Below, in pieces: positions 41,746 through 54,494 of a DNA stretch of 64,000 bases. Positions within the stretch are counted from its first letter, which is position 1, and each line of letters starts with the position of its first letter. A model generated the notes under the pieces. The model searched no databases. It was not told the origin of the DNA and was given only the letters and a program-made list of their open reading frames with translations. Made by a program: the position numbers and the translations under genes. Source of the DNA: Herbaspirillum sp. GW103 (GTDB lineage Bacteria; Pseudomonadota; Gammaproteobacteria; Burkholderiales; Burkholderiaceae_D); assembly GCF_000261365.1 (NCBI RefSeq), contig NZ_AJVC01000003.1, forward strand, positions 806,001 through 870,000, written 5' to 3'.

Positions 41746-43205
41746 TGCGCGGCCACTCTGGCTGGTGCTTCATCGTCGATGCCGCCCCCCAGCGCCGTCT
41801 GCAGGGCCGCAAAGGCGGCCAGTCGCTGTGCCTGCAATTGCTGCACGATCTGCTGCTGACGCAGCCATTGGGTTTGCGCATGCAGCACGTTGAGGTAGTC
41901 GGTCAGGCCGCGCTGGTAGGCACGGGTGGCGATGTCCACGTTCTTCTGTGCGGCCCGCACCGATTCCTGCGCCTGCTTCTGCTGGCGCACTACCGATTGC
42001 AGGGTCACGACCTGGTCGGAGATCCCTTTCAAGGCCTGCGACAGCAGGCCGTTGTAGTGCTCCACCGCAATGTCATACCCTGCACTGGCGGCACCGAGCT
42101 GGCCGCGCAGGCGCCCGCCCTCGAAGATCGGCAGCGAGATGGCCGGGCCGTAGGTGGTCTGCAGATTGGGCGCGGAGAGGAAGGAGAACAGCCCGCCGCC
42201 CGCCGCCGCCGGGCCGATGCCGGCCAGCAGGTTGATATTGGGATAGAAGGCCGCCTTGGCCACCGAGATGCCCTTGGCCGCCGCCTCCACGCGCCAGCGG
42301 GCGGCACTGATGTCCGGACGGCGACCCACCAGATCAGCCGGCAGCACGCTGGGCAGGCCGAGGGTGCTGTGCAACTGCAGGGTCGGACGGGTGATGCCGT
42401 CGGCGGCACCGGGGCCGGCGCCCAGCAGCGCGGCCAGTTGATTGCGGATCAGGGCGATGTTTTCCTGCAGGGCTTCGATCTGACGACGGGTTTCCGGCAG
42501 CGGCGCTTCGGCCTGGGTGATCTCCAGCTGGGTGCCAAGGCCACCCGTGAAGCGGCGCCGGGCCAGGTCGAGGATATTCTGCTCTTGCTTGAGCATGGCT
42601 TCGGTGTTCTCCAGCAGCCCGTATTGCAGTGCCAGTTGCACATAGGTGCGCACCACATTGCCTTCCAGGTCCAACTGGGCGGCGCGTGCATCAGCGGCCA
42701 CGGCGTGCATTTCATCCTGGGCGCGCAGGGTGGTGTTCTTATTGCGGTCCCACAGATCGACGTTGTAGGACAGGCCCAGGGTCGCCGTGTTGTTCCAGGT
42801 CAGCTTGTCGCGGAAGGCTGCACCGTAATAGACGTTGTCGGACCAGTCCTTGCGGCCGACCGCCACATCCAGTTGGGCGCCGGGCAGTTCACCGGCATGC
42901 GCCACCACGGCCATCGACTGCGCCTGGCGCACACGGGCTGCGGCCACCGCCATGCCGGGATTGCCCGCCACCGCGCGGAGCACCAGCGCATCGAGTTGCG
43001 CATCGCCGTAGGCCTGCCACCAGGCGCGCTGCGGCCAACCGGCCTCGCTGGCGGCCCGGCTGATGGCCTGGCCGACATCGAGCACGGCCACGTCCCGCAC
43101 CTGGGCCTGTGGCTGGATGCCGCCCTGGTCGGCACAGCCGGCCATTGTCAGCGAAAGCGCAATGACGCTCAGCGCGGGCAGCTTGGAGAAGGCGATACGT
43201 GTCAT
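41742..43205 (-). CDS. NodT-family outer-membrane efflux lipoprotein (TolC-like)
   Basis: A protein of 487 residues from ATG 43205. The signal sequence has a lipobox (LTMAGC, lipidation at the cysteine near residue 24). Two OEP repeats follow: RAWWQAYGDAQLDALVLRAVAGNPGMAVAAARVRQAQ and, in the second half, VLPADLVGRRPDISAARWRVEAAAKGISVAKAAFYPNINLLAGIG, the typical NodT blocks. It forms the outer-membrane channel of the pump. First gene of the operon. A TTG four codons upstream is possible but less likely. Confidence 0.93.
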   Translation of the reverse strand: MTRIAFSKLPALSVIALSLTMAGCADQGGIQPQAQVRDVAVLDVGQAISRAASEAGWPQRAWWQAYGDAQLDALVLRAVAGNPGMAVAAARVRQAQSMAVVAHAGELPGAQLDVAVGRKDWSDNVYYGAAFRDKLTWNNTATLGLSYNVDLWDRNKNTTLRAQDEMHAVAADARAAQLDLEGNVVRTYVQLALQYGLLENTEAMLKQEQNILDLARRRFTGGLGTQLEITQAEAPLPETRRQIEALQENIALIRNQLAALLGAGPGAADGITRPTLQLHSTLGLPSVLPADLVGRRPDISAARWRVEAAAKGISVAKAAFYPNINLLAGIGPAAAGGGLFSFLSAPNLQTTYGPAISLPIFEGGRLRGQLGAASAGYDIAVEHYNGLLSQALKGISDQVVTLQSVVRQQKQAQESVRAAQKNVDIATRAYQRGLTDYLNVLHAQTQWLRQQQIVQQLQAQRLAAFAALQTALGGGIDDEAPARVAAQ

Positions 43206-43304
43206 GGAATTACCCAAAAATATGCAAATATCAGAAGTTACGTATTCTATTTTGTAAATATCTCAGAAAAAATCCGCTATTTGGCAAAGGTTTATATCGA
43301 ATAC

Positions 43305-43320
43305 AGCAATAATGATTGCT
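43305..43320. promoter_or_regulatory. Dyad in the divergent promoter region, possible LysR-type site
   Basis: AGCAAT (43305-43310) and ATTGCT (43315-43320) form a perfect 6-4-6 inverted repeat midway between the divergent NodT and LysR genes. LysR-type regulators usually bind such dyads between the genes they control. Found by eye; not matched to a known consensus. Confidence 0.5.
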
Positions 43321-43417
43321 CCATTCTGAGTAACAATGCTGCCGTGGCGTAGTGCGTCTTTTTGCAGGCAGTGTTGTGTCTGTGCATGCCTGCGCCTTGT
43401 ACAGTGATAGGAAAACG

Positions 43418-44398
43418 ATGGATACCCTGCAAAACATGCGCGTGTTCGCGCGCGTGGTCGAGGCTGGCAGCTTCACCCAGGCGGCCCAGCAGATGGGCTT
43501 GACTACGGCCCATGTCTCGCGGGCGGTGGCCGATCTGGAGCGTCATCTGCGCACGCGCCTGATGAACCGAACCACCCGGCGCATCGCCCTGACCGAAGCG
43601 GGCGAACGCTATCTGCTGCGCTGCCAGCAGATCATGGCCTATGTCGACGAGGCCGAGGCCGAGGCCAGTGCGGCCTACGTCAAGCCCTCCGGGCGCCTGC
43701 GCATCCATGCCATGACCAGCTTCGGGCAGCGCTACGTGATCCCGTCGATCTCGGGCTACCACAAACGCTATCCGGACGTGGCGGTAGAGCTGACGCTGGC
43801 CCAGCGCATTCCGGACATGCTCGAAGAGGGCTATGACGTCTCGCTGGTGCTGGCGCGCGAATTGCCCGATTCCGGCCTGATTTACCGCCAGCTTGGTACC
43901 ACCTTCAGCATGCTGTGCGCTGCACCGGCCTATCTGGATAAATACGGTGTGCCGCAGCAGCCGGCCGATCTGCTCAATCATGCCTGCCTGCAACTGGTGA
44001 GCCCCATCTCGCCGCTGGACGAGTGGGTGCTGGAAGGGCCGGAAGGCGGGGCGGTGATTGCCGTCAAGAGCAATTTCCAGGTCAACGTGGCCGAGGCCAT
44101 GCTCACCGCCATCCGCGAAGGCATGGGCATTGGCGTGCTGCCCATCTATTCGGCGGTGGACGCCCTGCGCGCCGGCACCATCGTACGGGTGCTGCCGCAG
44201 CATCGCCTGCAGGACATGGGCGTCTATGCACTGTATCCTTCCCGTCAGTATCTGGACGCCAAGATCAGCACCTGGGTGGACTGGATGCACGAAACGGTGG
44301 ACAAGACCTTGCAGGAAGATCATCAGGCCCTGGAACGCCTGGGCAGCCTGCGCGAGGAAATGCAGGGCCTGGCCCTGCGCGGCGGCCAGCTGGCCTGA
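43418..44398 (+). CDS. LysR-family transcriptional regulator, divergent from the efflux operon
   Basis: A protein of 326 residues. The N-terminal winged helix is NMRVFARVVEAGSFTQAAQQMGLTTAHVSRAVADLERHLRTRLMNRTTRRIALTEAGERYL (about 5-65), and the C-terminal effector domain begins at about 90 (GRLRIHAMTSFGQRYVIPSISGYHKRYPDVAVEL). AGGA lies before ATG 43418. It is read away from the NodT-FUSC-HlyD operon across a 212-base gap, as aaeR is in E. coli, so it probably activates that operon with an aromatic acid. Effector not known. Confidence 0.92.
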   Translation: MDTLQNMRVFARVVEAGSFTQAAQQMGLTTAHVSRAVADLERHLRTRLMNRTTRRIALTEAGERYLLRCQQIMAYVDEAEAEASAAYVKPSGRLRIHAMTSFGQRYVIPSISGYHKRYPDVAVELTLAQRIPDMLEEGYDVSLVLARELPDSGLIYRQLGTTFSMLCAAPAYLDKYGVPQQPADLLNHACLQLVSPISPLDEWVLEGPEGGAVIAVKSNFQVNVAEAMLTAIREGMGIGVLPIYSAVDALRAGTIVRVLPQHRLQDMGVYALYPSRQYLDAKISTWVDWMHETVDKTLQEDHQALERLGSLREEMQGLALRGGQLA

Positions 44399-44417
44399 TC
44401 AATCAAGGGAGAGCGCC

Positions 44418-44792
44418 ATGGGATGGCTGGCAGTGGGAATGGGAGCGGCACTGGGCGCCTGGCTGCGCTGGCGTATTTCAGTGGTCTGGAACGTCGACGG
44501 TCACTTCGTGCCGCTGGGCACGCTGGCGGCCAACTGGATTGGCGCCTACGTGATCGGCTTCCTGGTGGCCTATTTCGAGCAGCATCCGGCGCTGGCGCCC
44601 GAATGGCGGCTATTTGCCGTCACCGGGGTGCTGGGCGGACTGACCACCTTCTCGACCTTCACGGCCGAATCCATGATCCTGTTGCAGCGCGGTGATTACC
44701 TGTGGGCCATCGGCCACTCCGGCCTGCATCTGCTGGGTTCCATCGTGCTCTGCGTTGCCGGCTTTGCAAGCTATCGTGCATTGGCCGGATGA
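44418..44792 (+). CDS. crcB: Fluoride channel FluC (CrcB)
   Basis: A protein of 124 residues with four membrane helices. MGAALGAWLRWRISVVW, GTLAANWIGAYVIGFLVAYF (conserved Asn in the pore) and FAVTGVLGGLTTFSTFTAESMILL (the phenylalanine-box motif GGLTTFSTF) identify Fluc channels, which work as antiparallel dimers that export fluoride. AAGGGAGAG lies before the ATG. It follows the lysR stop by 19 bases, so it may share that transcript. No fluoride riboswitch was recognised. Confidence 0.95.
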   Translation: MGWLAVGMGAALGAWLRWRISVVWNVDGHFVPLGTLAANWIGAYVIGFLVAYFEQHPALAPEWRLFAVTGVLGGLTTFSTFTAESMILLQRGDYLWAIGHSGLHLLGSIVLCVAGFASYRALAG

Positions 44793-44840
44793 TCACTCCG
44801 CGCGACCTGATGCAGATCAAAACGGACGGCACGATCATTG

Positions 44841-44869
44841 CTTGAAAATCGCAGGCGCAGGCCCAACTT
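44841..44869 (+). promoter_or_regulatory. Sigma-32 heat-shock promoter of clpB
   Basis: CTTGAAA (44841-44847) and CCCAACTT (44862-44869) are separated by 14 bases, matching the RpoH consensus CTTGAAA-N11-16-CCCCATNT with two mismatches in the -10. It lies 28 bases before the clpB ATG. Confidence 0.82.
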
Positions 44870-44897
44870 TCATCTCATTGAAAAATTGGAGCGAACC

Positions 44898-47486
<2,589 letters not shown>

Positions 47487-47521
47487 AGGAGCAGGCCCGG
47501 GCCTGCGTCATCGAGGTGAAG

Positions 47522-47581
47522 GCCCCTGCGCCGGCAGGGGCAGAAGCGGCGGGTACATGTTCATGTCCCGCCGCTTTTTTA
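47522..47581 (+). terminator. Tandem hairpins and intrinsic terminator of clpB
   Basis: GCCCCTG/CAGGGGC (47522-47541) is followed by AAGCGGCGGG/CCCGCCGCTT (47544-47553, 47567-47576), extended inside by ACATG/CATGT, and then by T-rich sequence. The second hairpin is the classical terminator. Confidence 0.9.
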
Positions 47582-47936
47582 TGACGCTTGTGGCAATAAA
47601 GGTGCAAGGACAAGTCCTGGTGTTGGACAGGCGTTCCCGAAAGTTGTAATACATTTAGAATGCCAGGTGAATTTCCATTCCTCCGCGCCCAGTGCGGGTC
47701 CTGGCGAGGTTGACGGTCGTGCTTTATTACGCCGCATTGCAAAAAAACCTCCCCGAGAGAGGGGGAATGTGATATTTACTTCACTCTTAGGGGGACGCGC
47801 CTGAATTATTGAGACCGGTGCGCCATCGATGAAAGATGCAAGCCAGCGCGGCTGCGGCCGGGTCGGTTTGCCATGCTGGCAGCAAGGAATTCATGGTCAT
47901 ATCCGTCAATTGCGGTCACGTCAGCAGCACCGGCGT
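47582..47936. other. Intergenic region upstream of the diguanylate cyclase gene
   Basis: About 355 bases. A TAGAAT at 47656-47661 preceded by TTGTAA (47644-47649) is too close-spaced (6 bases) for a normal promoter pair. A GAGAGAGGGGGAATG stretch lies near 47754. An alternative, unsupported start for the next gene is at 47829. Nothing else is recognised. Confidence 0.35.
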
Positions 47937-49685
47937 ATGGGGGCGATTCTGAAGCGATCGTCCCTGCAGCGGCTGTTCATCTTGCCGTTCATCTTCCTGA
48001 TGGTCTGCCTGATGCTGACCATCGGCTGGTTTCTGTATCGGGCCGGCGATGACGCCACCGAGGTCCTGGCGCGCAATGCGCTCACCGAAGTGATGGGGCG
48101 CGTGAGCCAGGCCATCACTCGGCAGACCATGGGTGCCCGCGAAACCCTCAACGTGATCGCACCGCCGCCGGTACCGCCGGCCGAGGCCGGGCAGGCGCCC
48201 GCTGCGCTGCCTTTCCCAAAGAGTCGCAAGGAGCTGGAAGACCGCCTGTGGTTGGCCAATTCGCTCTTCGACGCGCCCAGCTACGTCTATTTCGGCGGCG
48301 CTGACGGGAGTTTCCTGGGGATCAAGCAGGAGCAGCCTTCGCTGTTCATGTACAGCGTGCGCGAGCCGGGCGAGAAGAATTTCGTGTATTACCTGCGCGG
48401 TCCCGGCACCGAGATGAAGCTCACCGCCGTGCAGGACTACGAACCACGCAAGCGGCCCTGGTATCTGCAGGCAGTGCAGCAAGGGCGGGAGACCTGGTCA
48501 CCGGTCTATGTGGATTACCGCAACAAGGCCATTGTCGGCATCAACCTGTCCAAGCCGATCTACGCCGAGGACGGCAGCCTGCTGGGCGTGGCCAACAGCA
48601 GCATCGGCCTGCAGCAGCTGACCGATCTGTTGCGCCAGGTACCGCTGAGCGCGCAGGGGGTCGCCTTTGTTACCGAGTTGAAGGGAGATATGGTGGCCAC
48701 CTCCCTGGATGAACCGATCTACCAGGCCGGCGAGGGTGGCGGCGAACCCTTGCGGCTCAATGCCAGCCAGAGCAGCTCGCTGCTGGTTCGGCAAGCCTAT
48801 GAGGAGGTGCGGCGCTACCTGAGCGTGCACTCGGGCGAGCCCGACAGGCTGGTCCTGCTGGGCGCACGTAGCCAGGGCAGCAAGATCGAGGTGGCGTTCC
48901 GCCTGGTGCGCGATCCGGCCGGGCTGGCATGGCTTGCCATCAGCGCGGCACCGCGCTCGGATTTCCTGGGATCGGTGACCAGCGGTGTCTATCAGACCCT
49001 GGTCCTGGGCCTGATGGCGGTCTGCCTGACCTTCGTGATCGGTTTCCTGCTCCTGCGCTGGGTGCTGCGCGACATCCGCAAGCTGACCCTGGCAGCCAAG
49101 AGCATCGGCAACGGCAGCCCCTTCCCGGCGCTCAACATCGACCGCAACGATGAAATCGGCCAGCTCGCCCAAAGCTTCGTGGAAATGGAGCGCAACCTGC
49201 GCACCGACCGCCTCACCAACGTCCTCAATCGCGATTCGCTGATCGCCCAGATCGATTTCCGCCGTCGCAACAGCTCGCAGGCCGTACCACTGCATTTCGC
49301 CTTGCTCTTCATCGATCTCGACCGCTTCAAGGCGGTCAACGATGAATACGGCCACGACGAGGGCGACAAGGTCCTCATCGCCATCGCCGATCGTTTGCAG
49401 CATAGCCTGCGCCATGATGATTCGGTGGCGCGCTTCGGCGGTGATGAATTCGTCGTCTACCTGCATGGCGTGACCGAGATGGAAGTGGCGCGCAGCATTG
49501 CCGACAAGATCCGCCACGCCGTCAACAAGCCCATCGAGGGACGCGATGGCCAGCGCTACACGGTGGACGCGTCGGTGGGCGTGTCGCTCTACCCGGACGA
49601 CGGCCTGGATGTGGAAACCTTGCTGCGGGTGGCCGATTCACGTATGTTCGACCAGAAGCGCCTGCATCGCATCCTGTCGGTGTGA
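47937..49685 (+). CDS. Membrane diguanylate cyclase: Cache sensor, HAMP, GGDEF
   Basis: A protein of 582 residues from ATG 47937. An N-terminal helix ([22 protein letters not shown]) leads to a periplasmic double-Cache sensor (about 40-360; [41 protein letters not shown]). A second helix ([23 protein letters not shown]) and a HAMP segment precede the GGDEF domain. RFGGDEF is intact, so c-di-GMP synthesis is expected. RHDD five residues before GGDEF is a complete inhibitory I-site. An upstream ATG at 47829 adds 36 residues ahead of the first helix. Neither has a ribosome-binding site. Confidence 0.9.
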   Translation: MGAILKRSSLQRLFILPFIFLMVCLMLTIGWFLYRAGDDATEVLARNALTEVMGRVSQAITRQTMGARETLNVIAPPPVPPAEAGQAPAALPFPKSRKELEDRLWLANSLFDAPSYVYFGGADGSFLGIKQEQPSLFMYSVREPGEKNFVYYLRGPGTEMKLTAVQDYEPRKRPWYLQAVQQGRETWSPVYVDYRNKAIVGINLSKPIYAEDGSLLGVANSSIGLQQLTDLLRQVPLSAQGVAFVTELKGDMVATSLDEPIYQAGEGGGEPLRLNASQSSSLLVRQAYEEVRRYLSVHSGEPDRLVLLGARSQGSKIEVAFRLVRDPAGLAWLAISAAPRSDFLGSVTSGVYQTLVLGLMAVCLTFVIGFLLLRWVLRDIRKLTLAAKSIGNGSPFPALNIDRNDEIGQLAQSFVEMERNLRTDRLTNVLNRDSLIAQIDFRRRNSSQAVPLHFALLFIDLDRFKAVNDEYGHDEGDKVLIAIADRLQHSLRHDDSVARFGGDEFVVYLHGVTEMEVARSIADKIRHAVNKPIEGRDGQRYTVDASVGVSLYPDDGLDVETLLRVADSRMFDQKRLHRILSV

Positions 49686-49750
49686 ATGCAGCTGTGCCCG
49701 CGATCATCCCATCCATCTCATCCATCCCATCGAACGTTCCGGAGAAATTC

Positions 49751-50251
49751 ATGACCCTTGCCAGCTTTGCCACCTGCGACCTGTGCGACGCCAACGAAGA
49801 CAAGCTGGCCGCCGGGACGCTGCACGTATTGCCACCGATCTTTGCCTCCTTCGGCCGCAGGCAGGTCTTCGCCGGTCCGGCCAGGACGCTCAAGGTCTTC
49901 GAGGACAACGTGCTGGTGCGCAAAACCCTGGAGACCCCGGGCAATGGTCAGGTGCTGGTGGTCGATGGTGGCGGCAGTCTGCGCTGCGCGCTGGTCGGTG
50001 GCAACCTGGCGCAACTGGCCCAGGACAACGGTTGGGCCGGCATCCTGGTCAATGGCTGTGTGCGCGATGCGGCTGAACTCAATGCCTGCGAGGTCGGTAT
50101 CCGGGCACTGGCCACCCATCCGCAGCGCAGTTTCCGCAAGGGGGCAGGGGATGCCGATATCAAGGTCGGCATCGCCGGCGTGGCCGTGCATCCCGGCGAC
50201 TGGATCTATGCCGATGTGGATGGAGTGCTGGTGTCGCGCAGCCAACTTTGA
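49751..50251 (+). CDS. RraA-family protein (RraA / CHMG aldolase-like)
   Basis: A protein of 166 residues: [61 protein letters not shown], then [41 protein letters not shown]. The GGNLA-x10[13 protein letters not shown] block is shared by RraA, which inhibits RNase E, and by divalent-metal aldolases that split 4-carboxy-4-hydroxy-2-oxoadipate. The conserved Arg-Asp in CVRD is the metal-site pair of the aldolases. Sequence alone does not separate the two roles. GGAGA precedes the ATG. It follows the cyclase gene by 65 bases. Confidence 0.88.
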   Translation: MTLASFATCDLCDANEDKLAAGTLHVLPPIFASFGRRQVFAGPARTLKVFEDNVLVRKTLETPGNGQVLVVDGGGSLRCALVGGNLAQLAQDNGWAGILVNGCVRDAAELNACEVGIRALATHPQRSFRKGAGDADIKVGIAGVAVHPGDWIYADVDGVLVSRSQL

Positions 50252-50283
50252 GCGTTTTTCTTCAGTTTCCCTGGTGCACCCGC

Positions 50284-50306
50284 AAGCCCGCCACGCGCGG
50301 GCTTTT
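50284..50306 (+). terminator. Intrinsic terminator after the RraA-like gene
   Basis: AAGCCCGC (50284-50291) pairs with GCGGGCTT (50297-50304), followed by TTG. Confidence 0.75.
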
Positions 50307-50326
50307 GTTCCTGCCCGCGCAGCCGC

Positions 50327-52579
50327 TCAGTCCGGCGCCTTGCGCAGTACCTGATCGATGGCCGCAGTCTGGCTGACAATTTCCTTCAGATCCTGATTCA
50401 GCAGGCTGGTACGGCGGCGCAGGTTGTCCCAGCCTGACCAGGCGCTGGCTTCGACCGGCACCGGTTCCGGCGCGACCGGCCCGATCAGTTCGATCTTGCC
50501 CGACAGGGCCTTGTCCTCGGCGGCTTCGGGCGCCACCACCACGGCACCGCCGCGCTTTCTCGGCTGAGGTGCCAGCAGGCGCTGGGCTTCGGCCAGGTGC
50601 TGGCTGGCTTCGAGGTAGGTTTCTTCGATCAGCCGGGTCACTGCGCTGTGCGGCATGTTCTCCTGATGACGCCGCAGCATCAGGCGCAAGGCGGCGATGT
50701 GGGCCGCCACCAGGTAGTTCTGCACGATGAAGCGGTTCAGTTCGCGTACGGCGCGCTGTTTGGTCGCCGGTTCGTCCATCATGCGCACCAGGGCCGAGAT
50801 GAGCGCGGCCAGGCTGTCCATGAAGCCCTTGCGGCAGACCCGGTAGAAGAAGTCATCCTTGACCTTGCCTTCCAGCAGGTCGCGGCTGGCCGTCAGATAG
50901 CGCTGGCTGGCCTTGAGCACGTTGCGCAGCAGCTTGGGCAGGTCGCGGTACTCCCAGGCCGGCAGTACGTAGCTGAAGACCGTGGCGATGAGCACCCCGA
51001 TGATGGTATCGATGAGCCGCTCGCCGATGACGCCCTGATGCCCGGCCGGCACCAGCAGGTTGAGCAGCATCAGGATCTGCACCGAGGCGGCAATGGCGGT
51101 GTAACGGTACTTGATGTAGGTGAAAGCGGGCGCGGCCACGCTGGCGGCAAACAGGACCGCCAGCTGGCCCAGCGGATTGTGCACGAAGCGCAGGATCAGC
51201 ATGGTGATCAGGCAGCCGATGATGGTGCCGATCAGGCGGTCCGACATGCGCTGCTTGGTGGCGCTGAAATTGGGTTTGAGGATGATGACGATGGTCAGTA
51301 CGATCCAGTAGCCGTGCGACATGTAGGGCAGGTGGTCGGCGATCCACAGGCCCGTGGTCACCGCCAGCGCCACGCGGATGGCAAAGCGGAAGATCGGCGA
51401 CTGCCAGCGCAGGTTCACCAGCAGCATGTTGAACTTGAATTTCTGCTGGGTCAGGAAGGGCGTCATGTCCGAGCCCGGCAGGATGGGCAAGGGATCCACC
51501 GGGTTCTGCGTGGCCTGGTGCAACTGGCCGATGAATTCAATGATGTCGCCGATCTTGTTGTAGGTCACCCGCAGCAGGGTCAGGGCTTCCCGGGATGCCT
51601 GGCGCGGCCCGGGCTGGGCCAGTTCCTGCATCTCGAACTGCACGGCGCGCAGTTCGGCCTTGTAGTTCACGCTGGGTTCGGAAGCCTTCTTGCGGGTAAT
51701 CGCATAGGCGATCGATTCGATATCCTGCGCCGCCTTGGTCGCCAGGTCGCGCAGGAAGATCATCACGTCGGACTCGCCGAAGTGCTGGCGCAGCAAGGCA
51801 TAGTCGGCGTGGGTCGAGAGCACCTGTTCATAGAGCTCCAGCATCGACAGGTGCACCTGCACCAGCAGGCCATCCTGCTTGGTATGCAGGTCGCGCAGAA
51901 TGAGGTCGCGCGAGGCTTGCTGCTTGTCGGCCACCACGATCTGCTGGCGCACCAGCTGGTTGAACTGGCTGGCCAGGTCATGCCTGACATCGTAGAAGTC
52001 GGCCTTGATGCGCAGGTAGCGCGCCAGCTCGAAGAGCGCCTCGGCCAGTACCTGCTGCTTGATGCGGCGGCGCAGGAACCACGACACCGTCATCGAATAG
52101 GCCAGGTAACCCAGCCCGCCGCCCAGGAACAGGGCCGCATGCAGGAAGGCATCGGTGATGGGCACCTGGTTTTCCATCGACAGGGTCATCACCATGAGCG
52201 CGGCGAACTGCAGCGGCATGGTCTTCTTGCCGTAGACCACCATCATGCTGGCGAAGAAGCTCACCACCACCATCATGGCGCTGACCAGCCAGGGCACCGG
52301 CGCGCACAGGCTGATGACCAGCATGACCACGGTACAGAGCAGCACCCCGGCCAGCATTTCGTTGAACTTGTGGCGCAGCGGGCTGGGCAGGTCCATCAGG
52401 CTGGTACAGAGTGCACCGAGGAAGACCGTCATCGTGGTCGGCATGTCGGCCACGTTGAACACCAGCAGGGTCAGGCCGACCACCCCGATCGCGATTCGCA
52501 CACCCGTATAGAAATAATGACTGAAGAGGAAGGTGCGAATGTCCAGGGCGTAGTGCATGTAGACAGGGCGGCGTTGCAT
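50327..52579 (-). CDS. FUSC-family inner-membrane protein (YccS/YhfK-like)
   Basis: A protein of 750 residues with two sets of membrane helices: FYTGVRIAIGVVGLTLLVFNVADMPTTMTVFLGALCTSLMDLPSPLRHKFNEMLAGVLLCTVVMLVISL near the start, and FRFAIRVALAVTTGLWIADHLPYMSHGYWIVLTIVIILKPNFSATKQRMSDRLIGTIIGCLITMLIL in the middle. Each is followed by a helical cytoplasmic domain. This arrangement matches the YccS/YhfK subgroup, whose substrates are not known. It is distinct from the AaeB-like FUSC gene in this window: it has no HlyD or outer-membrane partner nearby. A second ATG at 52558 is equally possible. Confidence 0.9.
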   Translation of the reverse strand: MQRRPVYMHYALDIRTFLFSHYFYTGVRIAIGVVGLTLLVFNVADMPTTMTVFLGALCTSLMDLPSPLRHKFNEMLAGVLLCTVVMLVISLCAPVPWLVSAMMVVVSFFASMMVVYGKKTMPLQFAALMVMTLSMENQVPITDAFLHAALFLGGGLGYLAYSMTVSWFLRRRIKQQVLAEALFELARYLRIKADFYDVRHDLASQFNQLVRQQIVVADKQQASRDLILRDLHTKQDGLLVQVHLSMLELYEQVLSTHADYALLRQHFGESDVMIFLRDLATKAAQDIESIAYAITRKKASEPSVNYKAELRAVQFEMQELAQPGPRQASREALTLLRVTYNKIGDIIEFIGQLHQATQNPVDPLPILPGSDMTPFLTQQKFKFNMLLVNLRWQSPIFRFAIRVALAVTTGLWIADHLPYMSHGYWIVLTIVIILKPNFSATKQRMSDRLIGTIIGCLITMLILRFVHNPLGQLAVLFAASVAAPAFTYIKYRYTAIAASVQILMLLNLLVPAGHQGVIGERLIDTIIGVLIATVFSYVLPAWEYRDLPKLLRNVLKASQRYLTASRDLLEGKVKDDFFYRVCRKGFMDSLAALISALVRMMDEPATKQRAVRELNRFIVQNYLVAAHIAALRLMLRRHQENMPHSAVTRLIEETYLEASQHLAEAQRLLAPQPRKRGGAVVVAPEAAEDKALSGKIELIGPVAPEPVPVEASAWSGWDNLRRRTSLLNQDLKEIVSQTAAIDQVLRKAPD

Positions 52580-53052
52580 CGCCGTTTCTAGAATGAGTCA
52601 GGGGCTTATTCTCTGCCTTCTTTTCCAATTAGACAACCCGAGTGCATCGGGTGAAGAAAGACAGTTAAACAAGCGGCAAGATGAACAAAAAAGCTGATTT
52701 CGTACCGCCTTGGCGGCCCGGATCGGTAAAAAGCATCATCAATGATCGCGTTGCTATGAACAATACGCGTGCAAGAGGTTTCATATCGGCGTCTTTTTTA
52801 CGATACGAAATCGTCATTTCGTATTGTGAAAAGCTCGAGTGCGCTGCATCAAAATTCTTTTTCATTCTCCGGATTTTCGTTTCGTATCGCAAAATATAGT
52901 GTTCAAGTTATTGATTTAATTGGTATAAAAATTTTACAGATATCTTATATAAGACATTGTTGCTCCGCGCCGCCAGGCCTACTATGAAGTCATGGAATCA
53001 ACGATTTCATCCGGTTTCAAGCCACTTCATATTGACCAACAAGGAGATCCAC
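52580..53052. other. AT-rich intergenic region upstream of aceA
   Basis: 473 bases, clearly richer in A and T than its surroundings. It has four copies of ATTTCGTA or close variants, two of them as a dyad, a palindromic CTTATATAAG at 52944-52953, and an AAGGAG ribosome-binding site for aceA. Small frames of about 70 codons exist on both strands, but none has recognisable features. It probably holds the promoters of both aceA and the FUSC gene. Confidence 0.55.
52803..52824. promoter_or_regulatory. Inverted repeat ATACGAAAT / ATTTCGTAT upstream of aceA
   Basis: ATACGAAAT (52803-52811) and ATTTCGTAT (52816-52824) form a perfect 9-bp dyad with a 4-base spacer. Further half-sites are ATTTCGTA at 52697-52704 and TTTCGTAT at 52880-52887. 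This is an operator-like arrangement; the regulator is unknown. Confidence 0.6.
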
Positions 53053-54357
<1,305 letters not shown>

Positions 54358-54399
54358 AGCGAGACAGTTCCGAGTCCTGAGTGAATGTGTGTGAGGAAA

Positions 54400-54478
54400 A
54401 CCGGCCCGCATCCTTGCGCGGGCCGGTGGGGCGATCCCCGAACTTGATGCCGTACTCCACAAGAGTGCGGCTTTTTTT
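54400..54478 (+). terminator. Tandem hairpins and intrinsic terminator of aceA
   Basis: ACCGGCCCGC/GCGGGCCGGT (54400-54427) is followed by GCCGTACTC/GAGTGCGGC (54449-54471) with loop CACAA and seven T. The second hairpin is the classical terminator. Confidence 0.9.
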
Positions 54479-54494
54479 CGTCCCTGTTGGGCGA

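Noticed and set aside
44793-44840. clpB start at the TTG at 44838
   Set aside because: It would precede the heat-shock promoter, and the family N-terminus begins at the ATG at 44898 with a GGAG site.
52681-52899. Small open frames on both strands in the region before aceA
   Set aside because: No ribosome-binding site, no recognisable features, and the DNA reads better as a regulatory region with repeated sites.
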